64,000 nt of DNA from Cavia porcellus (Eukaryota; Chordata; Mammalia; Rodentia; Caviidae), in contig NW_026947506.1 in the NCBI RefSeq assembly GCF_034190915.1, forward strand, positions 12,399,501 through 12,463,500, read 5' to 3'. Below the pieces are notes generated by a model that was given only the letters and a program-made list of their open reading frames with translations, was not told the DNA's origin and made no database searches. A program made the translations under genes and the position numbers. Below are positions 1-12,248 of this stretch, piece by piece. Position 1 is the stretch's first letter. Each line of letters opens with the position of its first letter.

Positions 1-2850
1 ATCACTCCTCACACACTTCAATTAAATCAAAAGAAAAACAATTCTTCCTTAATCATTCCTGGGAGCAAATATTATTCTAGTTGCAAAACCTGAGAAAGAC
101 CCAACTAAAAAACAGAACTACAGGCCAGTCTCCCTAATGAACAGAGATGCAAAAATCCTCAGTAATATATTGGCAAAGAGGATGCAGCAAATCATCAAGA
201 TGATACACCACAACCAAGTGCGATTCATCCCAGGCATGCAGGGATGTTTCACCATATGAAAATCAATCAATGTGATCCACCATATCAATAAAACCAAAGG
301 TAAGAATCACATGAGCATTTCTATAGATGCAGAAAAAGCTTTTCATAAGGTGCAACTTCCATTCATGAAAAGAACCTTACAGAAAATTGGAATAGATGAC
401 CTTTACCTCAATATGATAAAGGTCATCTTTGACCAACCATCAGCCAGCATCATATTAAATGGCCAAAAGCTGAAGGCATTTACCTTAAAATAAGGCACAA
501 GGCAAGGAAGTCCTTCATCACTGTTCCTATTCAAAATAGTACTGGAAATACTAGCCAGAGCAATTAGATAATAGACAGAAATTAAAGGGGTAAAGATAGG
601 AAAAGAGGAAGTTAAATTATTATTATTTGCAGATGACATGATACTCTACATAGAAGACCCTCAAAATTCCATTGGAAGTCTCCTAGATACAATAAATTCA
701 GCAAAGTAGCTGAATACAAAGTCAATACTCAAAAATTAATAGCATTCCTATACAGTAAAAACAAAATCATTGAGAGAGAAATATGAAAAGCCACACACTT
801 CACATTATCACCTAAAAAATACTTTGGAATTGATCTCACAAAAGTAATAAAAAAAAGTCTATATAAAGAAAATTATAATATCCTGAAAAAGAAATCCAAG
901 AGAATCTCATAAAATGGAACGATATTGCTTGTTCATGCATAGGACAACTAAATATTGTGAAAATGGCCTTTCTCTCAAAACTTTTACACAAATTCACAGC
1001 AATTCCAATGAATATGACATCAACATACCTCATAGATCTATAGAAATCACTCCTAAAATTAATCTGGAACCAGAAGAGACCTAGAATAGCAAGGCAATCC
1101 TAAGCAGCAAAGGAAAGGCAGGAGGCATCACAATCCCTGAGTCGAACTTATACTACTAAGCAATTATAATAAAATCAACATGATATTGGAATAAAAACAG
1201 ATCTGAAGATCAATGGAATAAATTAGAATATACAACCACAACTACAAACAAACTCAACCATCTTATCTTTGATAAAGGGTCCAAACATGTTCACTGGAAG
1301 AACCACAGTCTTTTCAATGAATTGTGCTTGAAAAACTGGCTCACCATAGGCTGAAAATTAAACTAGACCCATGCCTGTCACCACGTAGGTGTTGTTCAAA
1401 GATATGAATATTATAACAGAAACACTAAATCTATTGGAAAATAAATAGGGATCAAATCTTGAAGATTTAGGAGTAGGTAGAGAATTCATGAACAGGAATC
1501 AAACCACACCAGAAATACTTCCCAGAATCAATAACTGGGATCACATCTTATCAAAAAGTTTCTGCATGTCAAAAGAAATCTCCAGCATAGTAAAAAAAAA
1601 ACCCATAAGTTGGGAAAAAAATCTTAGTGAACCGTTCCTCAGACAAAGGATTTCTATCTAAAATATATAGAGAATTAAAGAAAAATCAGACCCCCAAAAT
1701 TCAAAGATCCAAACCAAAAATAGCATTTGAGATGAATACAGAGTTCTCAGATGAAGAAATACAAATGACAAATAAATACATGAAAAAAAAAATGTTCATC
1801 ATCATTACTCATTAGAGAAATGCAAATTAAAACTACACTGAGATTCCATCTCACTCCAGAAAGAATGGCCAGGATCAAGAAAACTACCAACAACCAATGC
1901 TTGAGAGGCTGTGGGGAAAATGCACTGTTCATGGGAGTTTAGACTGGTGAAATCATTATGGAGGTCAGTATTGAGATTTCTCAAAAAGCTGGGATGTGAA
2001 GTCCCACTTGATCCACCTATTCCACTTCTAGGCATATACCCAGAAGAACTGAAAGCATCATACATCAGTGATATATGTACACCCATTTTTATAGCAGCAC
2101 AATTTGTAATAACCAGATCTTGGAAACAGCCTAAGTGTCCGTAATGTGAGGAATGGATAAATCTGTGGTATTTATTCAATGGAGCACTATTCAGCTATAA
2201 AGAATGATCACATTGAGATATTTATAAATAAATGGATTCAATTTGAGACTTTACTCATACATGAAATAAATCAAACTCACATGTATTAATACTGTATACT
2301 CTCCCTAATGTAAGAACTACTAAGAGTACATAAGAGTGTATGGTAATCATGATTCCCCATTATATTTCTTTGGACACTCACATTGTTCCCATTCATTAGT
2401 TGGAATGGTTTTATCGTGGATTGTTTGATTTTTTTATCTGTGATTGTATGAACAGCTATTTTTAAGAAAACAAGACATTATAATAGCCACTGGTAATTTA
2501 ATATCATCTTGCTTTGAAGTGCTACCATGCTTTTGTTCTTCTGTTTCCATTGGTTACTTCATGTTTTATCTTACTGGATTTTATTAATAAACAAATCTTT
2601 TTGTGATAGAATAAACAAATCTTTTATGAATAATGAGATAGTATGGTAACAATTTTCCATTTTCAGTTATTTGGTTTTGAATGTCCTGTAATAATTTCAT
2701 TCTCTATAATGGTTTTATACTATTTTGTTATGTTTGTACTATTTTACATGAAGGTATACTCAACTATTTCAAGGAAAGAGAAATTATGGTAGCTACTGAT
2801 ATATTGGGTTATCTTGTGGTGAAATACTGTGTTGCTTAAATTGTTCTGTT
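1..2850 (+). mobile_element. L1 LINE, 3' half (ORF2 reverse transcriptase to 3' UTR), degenerate
   Basis: Forward-strand L1 fragment, cut at its 5' side by the window edge. Positions 60-700 encode the reverse transcriptase core with many stops and frame changes; the catalytic segment LFADDM is readable near 625-645. Text typical of the ORF2 C-terminus continues to about 2330. From about 2340 to 2850 comes a long 3' UTR that can be aligned by eye to 50220-50600 of the ORF1-only element further right, which shows that both share one 3' UTR family. No poly(A) tail is reached; the L1 text stops where the segmental duplication begins. It cannot encode a working protein. Confidence 0.9.
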
Positions 2851-3637
2851 CTGAAAAAATATAATTTGAAAGTCTCCCATATCTTTTACTGATTTTGCTG
2901 ATGTGGAAAAAAATGTAAGATGCACAATCTGAGTTCACAATAATCAATTATTAGAGCAGCATAAATGTATCAGAACTCATGGAAATTCAAATATAGGCTC
3001 CCCTTATACCATCTAGAATTTGCCTTGAACCTAAGTGGTTCTGCAACATTTTACTAGACTTCTACAAGCACAAGAGGGATAAGTTTCTCAGAGACTCCCT
3101 TCTCCTTTTTAGTTTACATTACAAAGTGTGTAACAATGCCATGTCTCTATGGTCAGCACACCTTCATGTCTTTGCTTCAAACTACTGTTCATGCCATCAA
3201 TGCTATTTTTACATTGTCTGGGTAACCTAATTGTGTTATTGAAACAACTCTAGGTAAAATGCAATTTTACTCTTCAGTTGAGCTAGAGAGTTTCACACTG
3301 CCTTTTCTCATTTTCTTACAGCATCTTCCAATTTTAATTTTTCCTTATTATCACTACTGTGAGGTTCATACTCACTTGGTCTAAAAATATTATGCATGCT
3401 GAGAAACAGTATTGATCAAAATCAAAGTGTTACTCTGTCCTCAGCATCTCATGGCTCAGACTGACAAATTCTCTTCTGTTGAGCATGGTGACTAAGCATA
3501 AATGAGATGAGATAGGGCAAATGTCTATCAGTATTAAGTAAAATTGAAAGGCTATGTGTGGGAACGAGAGAAAGTGCCAGTGTTTGAATGAGACCTGAGT
3601 GATGTGCACTTGTGATTGATGTCATTATATGGAAAAA

Positions 3638-4098
3638 TGTTGGAGCCATTGAAGCTGAATACACATGCAAGCCTGTGGCATGGCCTGGGCATGATTGAAC
3701 TGTGAATAAGTAGACCTCAAAGGGGGCAAGATAGGGCAAGATAGTTTTCCTAAATTAGAATCATTTGTTGCTTTGAAGGATTCTCAAATGCCTCCCAAGA
3801 CTGTACTCTGGTTTCCGCCATTGTCCACTAAACTCCTTTCTGGTTCAGATTAAATACTTACTACCCAGCATCATTCAGCCAGGTGGCTAGCAGAGTTATG
3901 AGCTCTGCCAAGAATTTTAATTCTCCTGCAACCCTAAAGATTGTGTCACTTGTTTCATTGTTTTGGGCCTTTGCCATGCACCTGTTTCATTGTTTTGGGC
4001 CTTTGCCATGCACCTTGGGCCTTTGCCATGCACCTGTTTTGGGCCTTTGCCATGTACCTGTTTGAGGGGCTGGGGATCCAGGAATGGAACCCAAAATC
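3638..4098 (+). repeat. 5' LTR of the old class II ERV, with expanded tandem repeat
   Basis: Begins TGTTGGAGCC and aligns with 11862-12248 and 58600-59008. Near its 3' end (about 3948-4062) the motif GGGCCTTTGCCATGCACC occurs four times, whereas the LTRs at 58600 and 11862 each have one related unit, so this is a local expansion. The terminal dinucleotide is decayed; the end was set just before the primer-binding site. Confidence 0.8.
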
Positions 4099-4099
4099 T

Positions 4100-4117
4100 T
4101 GGTGACTGAGCAGGGAC
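4100..4117 (+). other. Primer-binding site, tRNA-Lys3 type (degenerate)
   Basis: The 18 bases TGGTGACTGAGCAGGGAC directly follow the 5' LTR and match the complement of the tRNA-Lys3 3' end at about 14 of 18 positions by eye. The duplicated copy has the same site at 59010-59027 with further decay (about 12 of 18). Lysine priming is common in betaretroviruses and in HERV-K relatives, which agrees with the capsid and protease remnants downstream. Confidence 0.7.
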
Positions 4118-4483
4118 TCTACAGTGGAGATGTCTGATGTAGAGTGTAACTTACTTTTGTTGAGTTCCTGGGGTGGAATACAGCCCCCAAAGCAAGTCTA
4201 TTTCACTTTCTTTGGAAAATCCTTTCATTTTCTTTGTAAAAAAAAAAACCCTTTACCCATTAAATCATGGATAATTTTGTGTCTAAGGGCAACAGAAACA
4301 TAATGCAGAACTGCATTTCCTTAGGAAGGTGGACCATGTTACTTCCAAGGATAGTTTGGAGTACCTCTTGTGGGCAATTCATGATCATTCTCCTTGTTAT
4401 TTGGAGGTTGGTGTGATCACTGTGGAAGATTGGGAAAAACCTACATAAACTGCTGCATTGAGGAGCCTTGAGCTCAGAAGTCT

Positions 4484-5460
4484 ATCTTGCACACTTGGTA
4501 TCTTTGCTGGGATGCTGTGACATTTGACAGGCATGTGGAACAATGCATGGTTGGCTTCCCAGTTTTCCTGGATGCCTCACTTCTACTGTTTCTCCACCTC
4601 CTCCTGCTGCTGCCTCCAAAAGATGCAAACCCTGTAAAACCTAAGGACAACTCTTCACCTGTTCGACCTCCCATGCAAAAGATGGCCCAAGAAGGTAGAC
4701 CACATGGAAAATTAATTGCTTAACCTATTTTGTATCAACAGGAAAAGAACCCACTTTAAATGTTTGCACTACTAAAAGGGGCAGGGGGTAATCTCGGTGG
4801 CCTACATGGCTGCATGACACTCACAAGTTTAGGAGTTGAATCCTATGTTCCAAAAATAAAAACAAGAAAGATAAAGAGTTTAAAATGGCTGTCAAGGAAT
4901 ATGGATTTAAAAGTACTTTTGTAGTTGGCATTATTGAGGGTATCGTTCATGGTTGTGAAATGACCCCTTTGGACTGGAAAGTCTCAGTGAGTACTATTTT
5001 CACTCCAGCCCAGTATCCGTTTGATGACTTAAGAACATACTGGGTGCTGAGGACATGCAAGCTATAAATAATATTGATTGCTATATTCCTATAGGAGCTG
5101 CTGAATTATAAGTGGAGAGAGATTTTTCAGATACTTGCCAATAAGTTCATTGCTACCCTCAGACTATTATACTCAAACTGCTTTACAAGCTTGAAAAAGA
5201 ACCCCTGAAGCAGTGGACACACAAGGTTCCTTTAGTACTATTAAACAGGAGGACACTGAACCTTGCCTTGCATTTATAGAAGATTAAATAAAGCTATTCA
5301 ATACCAGGTGGACAATAAGGCAGTAGCCTCTATCTTGTTAAAGCAATTAACATACAAAAATGCAAACCAAGGCTAAAAAAAGGTTTTAAAAGATGTTACT
5401 ATGATATCTGACACTGGCTTGGAATCCCCTGGTATGTTTTAGAAGGTTCTTACTACTTTT
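4484..5460 (+). pseudogene. ERV gag remnant (capsid region)
   Basis: Broken gag reading frames of the old class II ERV. The stretch 4884-5070 resembles the N-terminal capsid of betaretroviruses (VKEYG, then TPLDWK). The stretch near 5300-5400 resembles the later capsid helix region (LTYKNANQ). A proline-rich segment precedes them at 4560-4720. A degenerate ID SINE sits in gag at about 4780-4872 and is shared with the other duplication copy at 59671-59766, so it predates the duplication. There are many stops. Confidence 0.7.
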
Positions 5461-5469
5461 AAGATCCTT

Positions 5470-5995
5470 TACCTCCTGGGACAGCTGACCAGTTCTTTCC
5501 TGTTCACCTGCGTCATAAAAGAGGCACTTTTGCTATCCTTGGCATCTTTGATGCTGGTAATACAGGCATATTGTTGCTTCAATTTTGATTTCTCTTACCC
5601 ATTCACCTAATTTTTTTGAATCTGTAGCCCAACTAATTGTCTTGCCTTGTCTCCTCTAAAACTTGTGATGTTATTAATGGAAAGCAAGCATTAGGCTCTA
5701 CTGTGGTGGCTATTCCCCTGGGAGATGAATGCTGAAACCTCTCTTTAACTATTGACAACCTTTCCTATTCAGGTTTGCTACACACTGGAGATGATAGTTT
5801 TGTTTTAATCCACTCACCTGGCAATACTTTATTTCCCATTGTCAATGCTATTCCCTCTCATCTCTTGAGATGTACTGGAACACCTATAGTCCTTGGAATT
5901 GATTTAATCAATATTGTCTTACCATTTACCAAGGCTAACTATTCCTTTTTGCTGTCCTCTGCTGTTCTCTCTGCAAACTCAGGCCTGGGAATTTA
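5470..5995 (+). pseudogene. ERV dUTPase-protease (pro) remnant
   Basis: Fragments of a betaretroviral dUTPase C-terminus run straight into the protease. The protease active-site triplet region reads GLLHTG at about 5774-5792, where retroviral proteases have an aspartate in place of the histidine. The other duplication copy (60450-60905) has the same histidine, so the change predates the duplication. The homologous copy keeps the glycine-rich dUTPase end as QGFGCT. No continuous frame spans both domains in this copy. Confidence 0.7.
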
Positions 5996-6062
5996 GCTCA
6001 GTGGCATGCGTGCCTGCCTTACAAGTGTACAGTCATGATTTTGATGCCTGGGACCAAAAAAA
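5983..6062 (+). mobile_element. ID SINE
   Basis: A tRNA-like body (GGGAATTTAGCTCAGTGGCA, then a B-box-like end) is followed by an A-rich tail at 6056-6063. Its body is shared with 60898-60962 in the other duplication copy, so the insertion predates the duplication. It interrupts the pro to pol junction of the ERV. Confidence 0.85.
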
Positions 6063-6069
6063 AAGTCTC

Positions 6070-7235
6070 TGCAAGTGGCTTTGGCTGTCTATGTTGATTC
6101 CATTTCTTTTGATATGCCCCATGATCATTGTTTGTCTCTATTTACCCTACTTCCCTTTTTTCTTCAAACTTATTTGGTTAGTACCCCCTTTAAATAGTGC
6201 CCTCACTGTCTTCACTGATGGAAACCCCCCATCATGAAGCTGTAACATATGTTTTTATAATACTTGGAAACACATGTATTCAGTGCTACAAACCTCTTGT
6301 CAATGCAATGAGCTCTCTGTGTTATCCTTGCTTTGCCAACTTTTTCATCCCAAGTCCTTAACTTAGTTACTGCCTCTTTATATGTACATAATGCTATCCC
6401 ACACTTATCTTCTCTTGTTATCTCTCCTGTAGCCATAGACTCACTTAATGTCTCTTTTTACATCTACAGTCTCCTCTTTGCCTTCACCATGCCCCTCTTG
6501 TTCTTTTACATATAGGTAGTGATTAAGCCCTGCCTCTTGTTTGATATGATAATGCTATTACTGATCAAGCATGGAATATTCTGTTCCTTCTTTTTTTGGA
6601 CAGGGTCTTTTGGACAAAGTGTCTCTATATGCAGTTCAGGCTGCTCTTGAGATTAATTTGTAGTCTACCATCATTTGATAACACTAAAGAAATCCCCACC
6701 TTTTTCCACCAGTCAGAATGTTCCTTGCACAAATTGTTTCACATTCCACCTTCTGTGGCTAGAGTTTTAATTTCCACAGGTTTCCATTGTGCTGCTATGC
6801 CTCAACCTTTCCCCTGTGATGCTGTCAACTCTCATGGCCTCTTCTCCAATGAATCTTGGTAAACATGCCACACACTGTTCCTTGATTTATTTTTCATTTC
6901 TTCATATTTCTGCTGATACATTTTCTACTTTTATTTGTGCTTCCCACAGCCTGGTGAATCTGCCTGACATGTAATTCAACATCTCCTGGCTTCATTTGAA
7001 GTCATGGGTGTATCTTCTTTCCTTAAAACTGTCAATGGTCCAGACTATATCTCACAGGCTTTTGCTTCCTTTTGTTCCACATGGAACTTTTGTCATGTAA
7101 CTTGTATCCCCTATAATGCCACTGGCCAAGCAATCATTGAGCAAGCTCATTATACCCTCAAATCTCTTCTCTTGAAACAAAGGAGAATAATGCACTTCCT
7201 GCACAGGTTCTTACTATTCTGTCCATAGTGCTCTT
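6070..7235 (+). pseudogene. ERV pol remnant: RNase H and integrase
   Basis: The start resembles RNase H (FTDG near 6213, then TASLYVHNA near 6370). From about 6890 the text is integrase: HISADTFSTF at about 6900-6930, then NGPDYISQAF at about 7034 and IPYNATGQAIIEQAH at about 7108-7152. The second catalytic aspartate reads as valine (KTVNGP) while the catalytic glutamate is kept. The reverse transcriptase palm is absent. Several stops and shifts are present. Copy 2 of the duplication lacks this stretch. Confidence 0.75.
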
Positions 7236-8119
7236 TACTGTAAGTCACTTCTCTTTCCCAACAAAGTATTTGTCTTCCCTAGTTCAAATATGTTTTTACG
7301 AGGATATACCTCTGACAAAGGCTTTTGTATTATACAAAACACCCCCAGACCCTTGGGGGCAGAGGCTTTTGCCCCTGCTTATTTGGAGAAGAGGGGATGT
7401 TTCCGTGTTATTGCCATGACCTTGTGTGGATTTCTGATAATTGTGTTTTCCTTACCATGGAATGAGTTGGCACAACAGGCTCCACAACATAATTCCACCA
7501 TTTTACCTCTCCCTGAATCAAACCTCAGATCCTTTTATACAGCATCTCAGCTAGTTGGCCTATAAAAAATTCAACTGATTTATTTATAGTTGTAGACTCT
7601 AAATTTGTAAGAAGGTATTGTCATTGGGCTTAAGCATATGCTCAAGTACACTCTGATATTATGAGATGTTTGTCAGTCTCTCCATATATCCGTTGTCTGT
7701 TTAGTTTTTTGTAAGCAGTTGCTGGGAGTTGCTGAGCTAGTGATTGTTCAAACCTGTAAAGCAGAAAACAAATATGTCCATACAGGAGTGCTCAAGTGTC
7801 CAAGAACATCTGGGAAAACCCTGAGTGCTGGAGGTGTGTAGGTGTTCCAGCACTGGGAGCACGGGGTGTAGGGGATGAGGTAGTTTAACAAAGGGGTATG
7901 GTACAAGTACACAAATGGCCTCTGAGGAACTTAAAGGGTTCTCACAGACCCCCCACAAGCTCTGTGCTTATTTCTGTGTTTGTTTGAATCCACACAGATT
8001 GTCTGTCTATGTTTATCCACTTGTCCACTCTGTGAACAGCTGTTCCTTTCATTTTGAGCTCAATAATCTTTCTCTTTTTCCATATCTGGATCACATAATC
8101 AAAGATTTCTTTTGGCAGT
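7236..8119 (+). other. ERV 3' internal sequence, product not assigned
   Basis: This stretch aligns with 61160-62110 in the duplication partner. A frame at 7290-7565 contains a hydrophobic segment (LCGFLIIVFSL) that has a counterpart in the partner (LCGFLLIVFAL), so it may be a membrane or envelope relic, but I could not assign it. Near 8060-8080 a polyadenylation-like context (GCTCAATAAT) follows a region that could be an LTR 3' end of another element. Confidence 0.4.
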
Positions 8120-10330
8120 TGTCTTAGTTACTTTTTACTCATTGCTGAGATAAAATACCTGAAGCACAAAATTGGGAAAGGAAAGTTTTATTTCTTACAG
8201 TTTTTGGAGGTTTCAGTCCACACTCAGTTGGCTCCAAGTCAGGCAGGCATGGCTGGGCTGCAGTTCATGGTGGCTGCCAACAGCAAAGCAGGAACCAGCA
8301 AAGAGAGCAAGACACACCTTCTTCCTGCCATTACATCACATCCTGGATCCACCACTATGTGGGTGGAGCACTGACATCATCAATCCAAGCACTAGACAAT
8401 GAACGAATAACAAATGCACACTTCAAACTCATGAGGCCTAGGGGCCACAGACATAAACCATGACATTCCACCCCTGGCCCCCAGGACTCATGTACATCCT
8501 TTATACAAAAGACATTTAGTGCACCTCCAAGAGTTGCCAAAGTCCTAACAGTTTCAGCACTGCTGAATAGTCCAAGTCCCAAGTCTCCTCCAACATCTAT
8601 GGGAAACTCTTAACTGTAACCCCCCATACAAATGAAACAAGGTTAAACATTTCTGAAATGCAAAGGCACAAGATAAACATTACCATTCCAAAAGTTACAA
8701 ACAGGGGAATATAAAGTATTGGAAACATAGCAAGTCCAACATCCAGCAGGGCAAACATTAAGTCCTAGAGTTTCAAGCTCAGCATCTGAAGCAATCTGGT
8801 TACAAGCTCCAAAAGGCTTGGGTGATCCCACCCCCATGGCATTTCTGGTGATTTCAACTCCTGCAGCTTTTCTCTTAAATCTTCTCTGCTCGCTTTTTGC
8901 AGATTCCCTTGGATCATCAACATTCCTGGCTTTTCCAAACTTCTATGGCCTCCACTGCACCTTCAGCTTCACCCTTACATCTTCACAAATTGCCCTCTCA
9001 GGGCCACATTGCGTGGCCTTCCAGGCCCTTTGCAATTAAGGTGGAAGCTGTCTTACCCTCAGAATTCATGCATTTTCCTTGCACCTAAAATCAGCACCTT
9101 GTGGATGCCACCACGGTTTGTTGCTAGCTGAAGCAGTAGCCAGGCTATTCTCCTTCTTGGTTGTAGGGGTCAGTTGCCTGGATTGCAGGGCTCTGTTTTC
9201 CTGATTGTGATGAAAAGCTTGTCAGTGTTGCCACCATTCTGGACACTCATGTGGCTTCTGTCACCATTCTGGAACCTCACTTGGCCTCTGTCACCATTCT
9301 GGAGCATGGCACTCTGTAGCTTTTTTCTCTGAGAAAATTATTTCACCTTTGCTGTGAGGCTTCAAAGGGTTGGGACTCACTTCCTGGGATGCCCTGGAGC
9401 CATCTTTCTTATCTCTCTGTTTCTCAGGAATCAGAATCTCAACTCTGTCTTTATAATCCACAGCCTTCCTGGAACTTTCCTTCTGGCCAAACTCACAGTA
9501 TTGGAAATTATCCTGCTGGGCTCTTTGCTCCTGATTTCAAACATAAAGCTGGCTGACAGCCCCAACAGTAGCCATGCCACAGCCTCAAAGTTTGATTGCT
9601 TTTTAATTTTTTTTTAGATTAATCAGTCCATTGCCCTTTGTCTCAATCTCAGGCAAAGTCTCTGGGCATGAACAAAATGCAGACAAACTTTCTGCCAAGC
9701 CATAACACACATCATGTAGAGTCCAACAACCAGTGCAGTCCTTCTTCCCAGCAGAAACCTTCCAAGCCTGGTCTTTACCACAAGGCTTTTTATCAGCCTT
9801 CTGGTCTCTGGAGCTCCGACCAGAATCTCCTCTACAGAACAGCCTAAGCTGCTCCAGCTTTATGCATCCAGGCGACATGTCCAAACCTTTCCAAACTCTG
9901 CCCACAAGCCATTTCCAAATCCTCTCAAAAAACATGGCCAGATATAGTCACAGCAAATAATCCCACTCCTCAGTACGAAATTCTGTCTTAGTTACTTTTT
10001 ACTCATCACTGAGACAAAATACCTGAAGCACAAAGTTGGGAAAGGAAAGGTTTATTTCTTACAGTTTTTGGAGGTTTCAGTCCACACTCAGTTGGCTCCA
10101 AGACAGGTGGGCATGGCTGGACTGCAGTTCATGGTGGCTGCCAACAGCAAAGCAGGAGCCAGCAAAGAGAGCAAGACACACCTTCTTCCAGCCATTACAT
10201 CACATCCTGGATCCACTGCTATGTGGGTGGAGCACTGACACCATCAATCCAAGCACTAGACAATGAACAAATAACAAATGCACACTTCAAACTTGTGAGG
10301 CCTGGGGGGTCACAGACATAAACCATAACA
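8120..10330 (-). mobile_element. Complete MaLR (ERVL-MaLR) element with both LTRs
   Basis: LTRs at 8120-8465 and 9984-10330 (346 and 347 bp) both start TGTCTTAG and end with CA. Their text has the layout of reverse-complemented MaLR LTRs, and the internal part starts like MaLR internal sequence (CCACCCCTGGCCCCCAGGACTCA). The 5-bp repeat GCAGT flanks the element exactly (8115-8119 and 10331-10335). The homologous site at about 62113 in the duplication partner lacks the insertion. The LTRs differ at roughly 20 positions by eye. The internal region has no long ORF, as expected for this non-autonomous family. A 35-bp unit around CACCATTCTGGA is repeated three times at about 9228-9305. Confidence 0.9.
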
Positions 10331-10335
10331 GCAGT

Positions 10336-11861
10336 GAATTTATAAAGTATGATTTTACCTTGGTTGCCAGCTGTTCCAAATGTCAAAAAGACTGGGTTTA
10401 TGAATGGAATATGTTGTTATTTATCATTGACTTGATAGTTTCATTATTTAAAAATGATATTATTAGGATGAATAAACAAAGTCCCATAGGACTGAGATTG
10501 CTGGACAGGGCTCTGATTAATAATTCACAAAGAAGCTGCCTGGTAACATTTTTAACCAGTGCTTGTTTACTGATCAAAGACCCCAATGATCTCCATAGCC
10601 ATACAGGAGGCACTTTAACTAAAGTTATGAAATGTACTCCTAAATGTTCACATTGGTTATTATCAAAAGAATTAATATTTTTTTGTATTGAAGATGCCTG
10701 TGTAAAGGTTTCACATGGTTATGACAGTTGATTGTTAACAAATTCATGATGTATTAGATATATTCACATTTCTGGATGTATAGGCCTCCAAGATTGTAAA
10801 ATGGGGATTACTTATGGCAGCAGACTTTAGTTTCCTGTTCATACCTCAGCTAATACCAAATATTTGTGAGATTCCCTTCAACTAAAGGTCAATAAATTGG
10901 TCAATAATACATAAGAAATAATACATAAGGGTGATTGACTAAAATGGATACTTTATGTCAAAAGAGAAATTAAGATTACTGCAAGGATGTCATGATACAA
11001 TTATATGTATGGTTCTGATTTCTGATTTACTATGTAAAACATGTCACTGTTAACACTGTATGTATTCAAATGTTAAAATGTCCATGGATAGTAGAAAATA
11101 CTTTTCATTTAATGTTCTAAGGTGTTTCATGTTTAGATAAAACAGTAATGTTAAGCTTATTGCCTCTAATATACTGTATTGTTATCAATCTTTTCTTCTG
11201 GATGTCCAACAGCTAACGCTTAGAGACCAAAAATGAGAGACATAGATGGGCTACATGGATAGCCAATATTTTGGCCCCAGTACTTCAAGCTTTGAGGAGA
11301 CCCAGGATGTAAAAGAAATTTTGCTTGCATCATCAGAAGATACTCAGTGAGTACCTTGTTTGCTGATCAGAAAGATGATGAGATCACAGAGGAAAGTGAA
11401 CTTTGATGCAAGGTGTGCCTAAGGAGAGTCACCAGGCACCAGGAAAATCTCCTAAGCTTTCACTGAAATCAGCATGGTCAAGCATTGGCCATGACTCTTC
11501 CAGGTGGATGAAACTGACAGAAGAGATATGAGGAGCCATGCATGGTTATAAAATTGTTCATGAGGATACCTAACTGGCCTTGATAGGAAGTAATGAACGA
11601 ATTGTCCTTAGTGCAGTCCTTATGTTAGCTTGGTCTTGAAACTTCTCCAGAAAAGTCTGGTCTCTGGAGGTAGAGTGCAATGTAAAACATTGTCTGTGGG
11701 TGAATCCTGGATCACTAAAATCCTCAGACAATTGCTGGGTATGCTGATAACTGACTACTATTATGAATGGATGGACTATGCAGTGGTGGGAGCTCTAACA
11801 CAGCTTCTCCATCTTCAGCTGGTCACCCATCTGTGAATCAACCAAACAACAAGGAGGGGTA
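10336..11861 (+). other. ERV 3' internal region, no recognisable gene
   Basis: The first 155 bases align with about 62113-62262 in the duplication partner, after which the partner is interrupted by an L1-type element. The longest frame (10360-10731, 123 codons) has no motif I recognise. The run AAGGAGGGG just before 11862 is the likely polypurine tract of the provirus. I could not identify envelope motifs. Confidence 0.5.
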
Positions 11862-12248
11862 TGTTGGAGCCATTGAAGGTGAATACTCATGCAATGCTGT
11901 GATGTAGCACAAGCATGATAGAACTCAGAATGAAGAAAAGCCTCAGGGGGCAAGATAGGCCACAGCTGAGGTCACCTAGATACTTTCTGTGGGATAGTCC
12001 TCTGCAGTTAGCATCATCTCTTGCTCTGAGAGGGTCTCGAACCTCTCCCAAGATCCTGTTCAGGTTTCCTCCATTGTCCACTCAGTTCCTGCCAGCATGA
12101 GTTGGCCAGCTGGCTAGCAGAGTGATGAGCTCTGCCAAGGATCTCTTTCCTTCTGCAGCCCTGAAGACCATGCTCTGTTTCTCATTTCTTAGAGCCTTTT
12201 TGGTACACCTTTTTGGGATCTTGGGGTCTAGGAAGAGACCCCAAAATG
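11862..12248 (+). repeat. 3' LTR of the old class II ERV
   Basis: Begins TGTTGGAGCC directly after a purine-rich tract and aligns along its length with the 5' LTR at 3638. It keeps the single-unit form of the region that is tandemly expanded in the 5' LTR. The 3' edge is uncertain by about 10 bases because the terminal dinucleotide is not conserved. Confidence 0.8.

Larger units (their letters stand above)
2855..10490 (+). repeat. Segmental duplication, copy 1 (partner 57830-62262)
   Basis: This stretch aligns in direct orientation with 57830-62262, including non-retroviral sequence before the ERV (2855-3637 versus 57830-58599) and sequence after the MaLR insertion (10336-10490 versus about 62113-62262). 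Because the flanks match as well as the ERV, this is a duplication of a chromosomal segment and not two separate insertions of one ERV family. Copy 1 carries the MaLR insertion at 8120-10330; copy 2 carries an L1 3' end in place of the reverse transcriptase to integrase stretch. Boundaries are by eye, plus or minus about 30 bases. Confidence 0.85.
3638..12248 (+). mobile_element. Old class II (betaretrovirus-like) ERV provirus, heavily decayed
   Basis: Two related LTRs (3638-about 4098 and 11862-about 12248, both beginning TGTTGGAGCC) bound an internal region with a lysine-type primer site, gag capsid, dUTPase-protease, RNase H and integrase remnants in the usual retroviral order on the forward strand. 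All reading frames contain stops or shifts. Most of the reverse transcriptase is missing. A MaLR element (8120-10330) and at least two ID SINEs were inserted later. I could not assign an env gene between about 7330 and 11850. I found no convincing 6-bp target duplication. Copy 2 of this provirus lies at 58600-62262. Confidence 0.85.

Noticed and set aside
3438..3739. A 96-codon minus-strand frame before and across the first LTR
   Set aside because: It spans the LTR boundary and has no motif; the duplicated partner at 58297 has a broken version.
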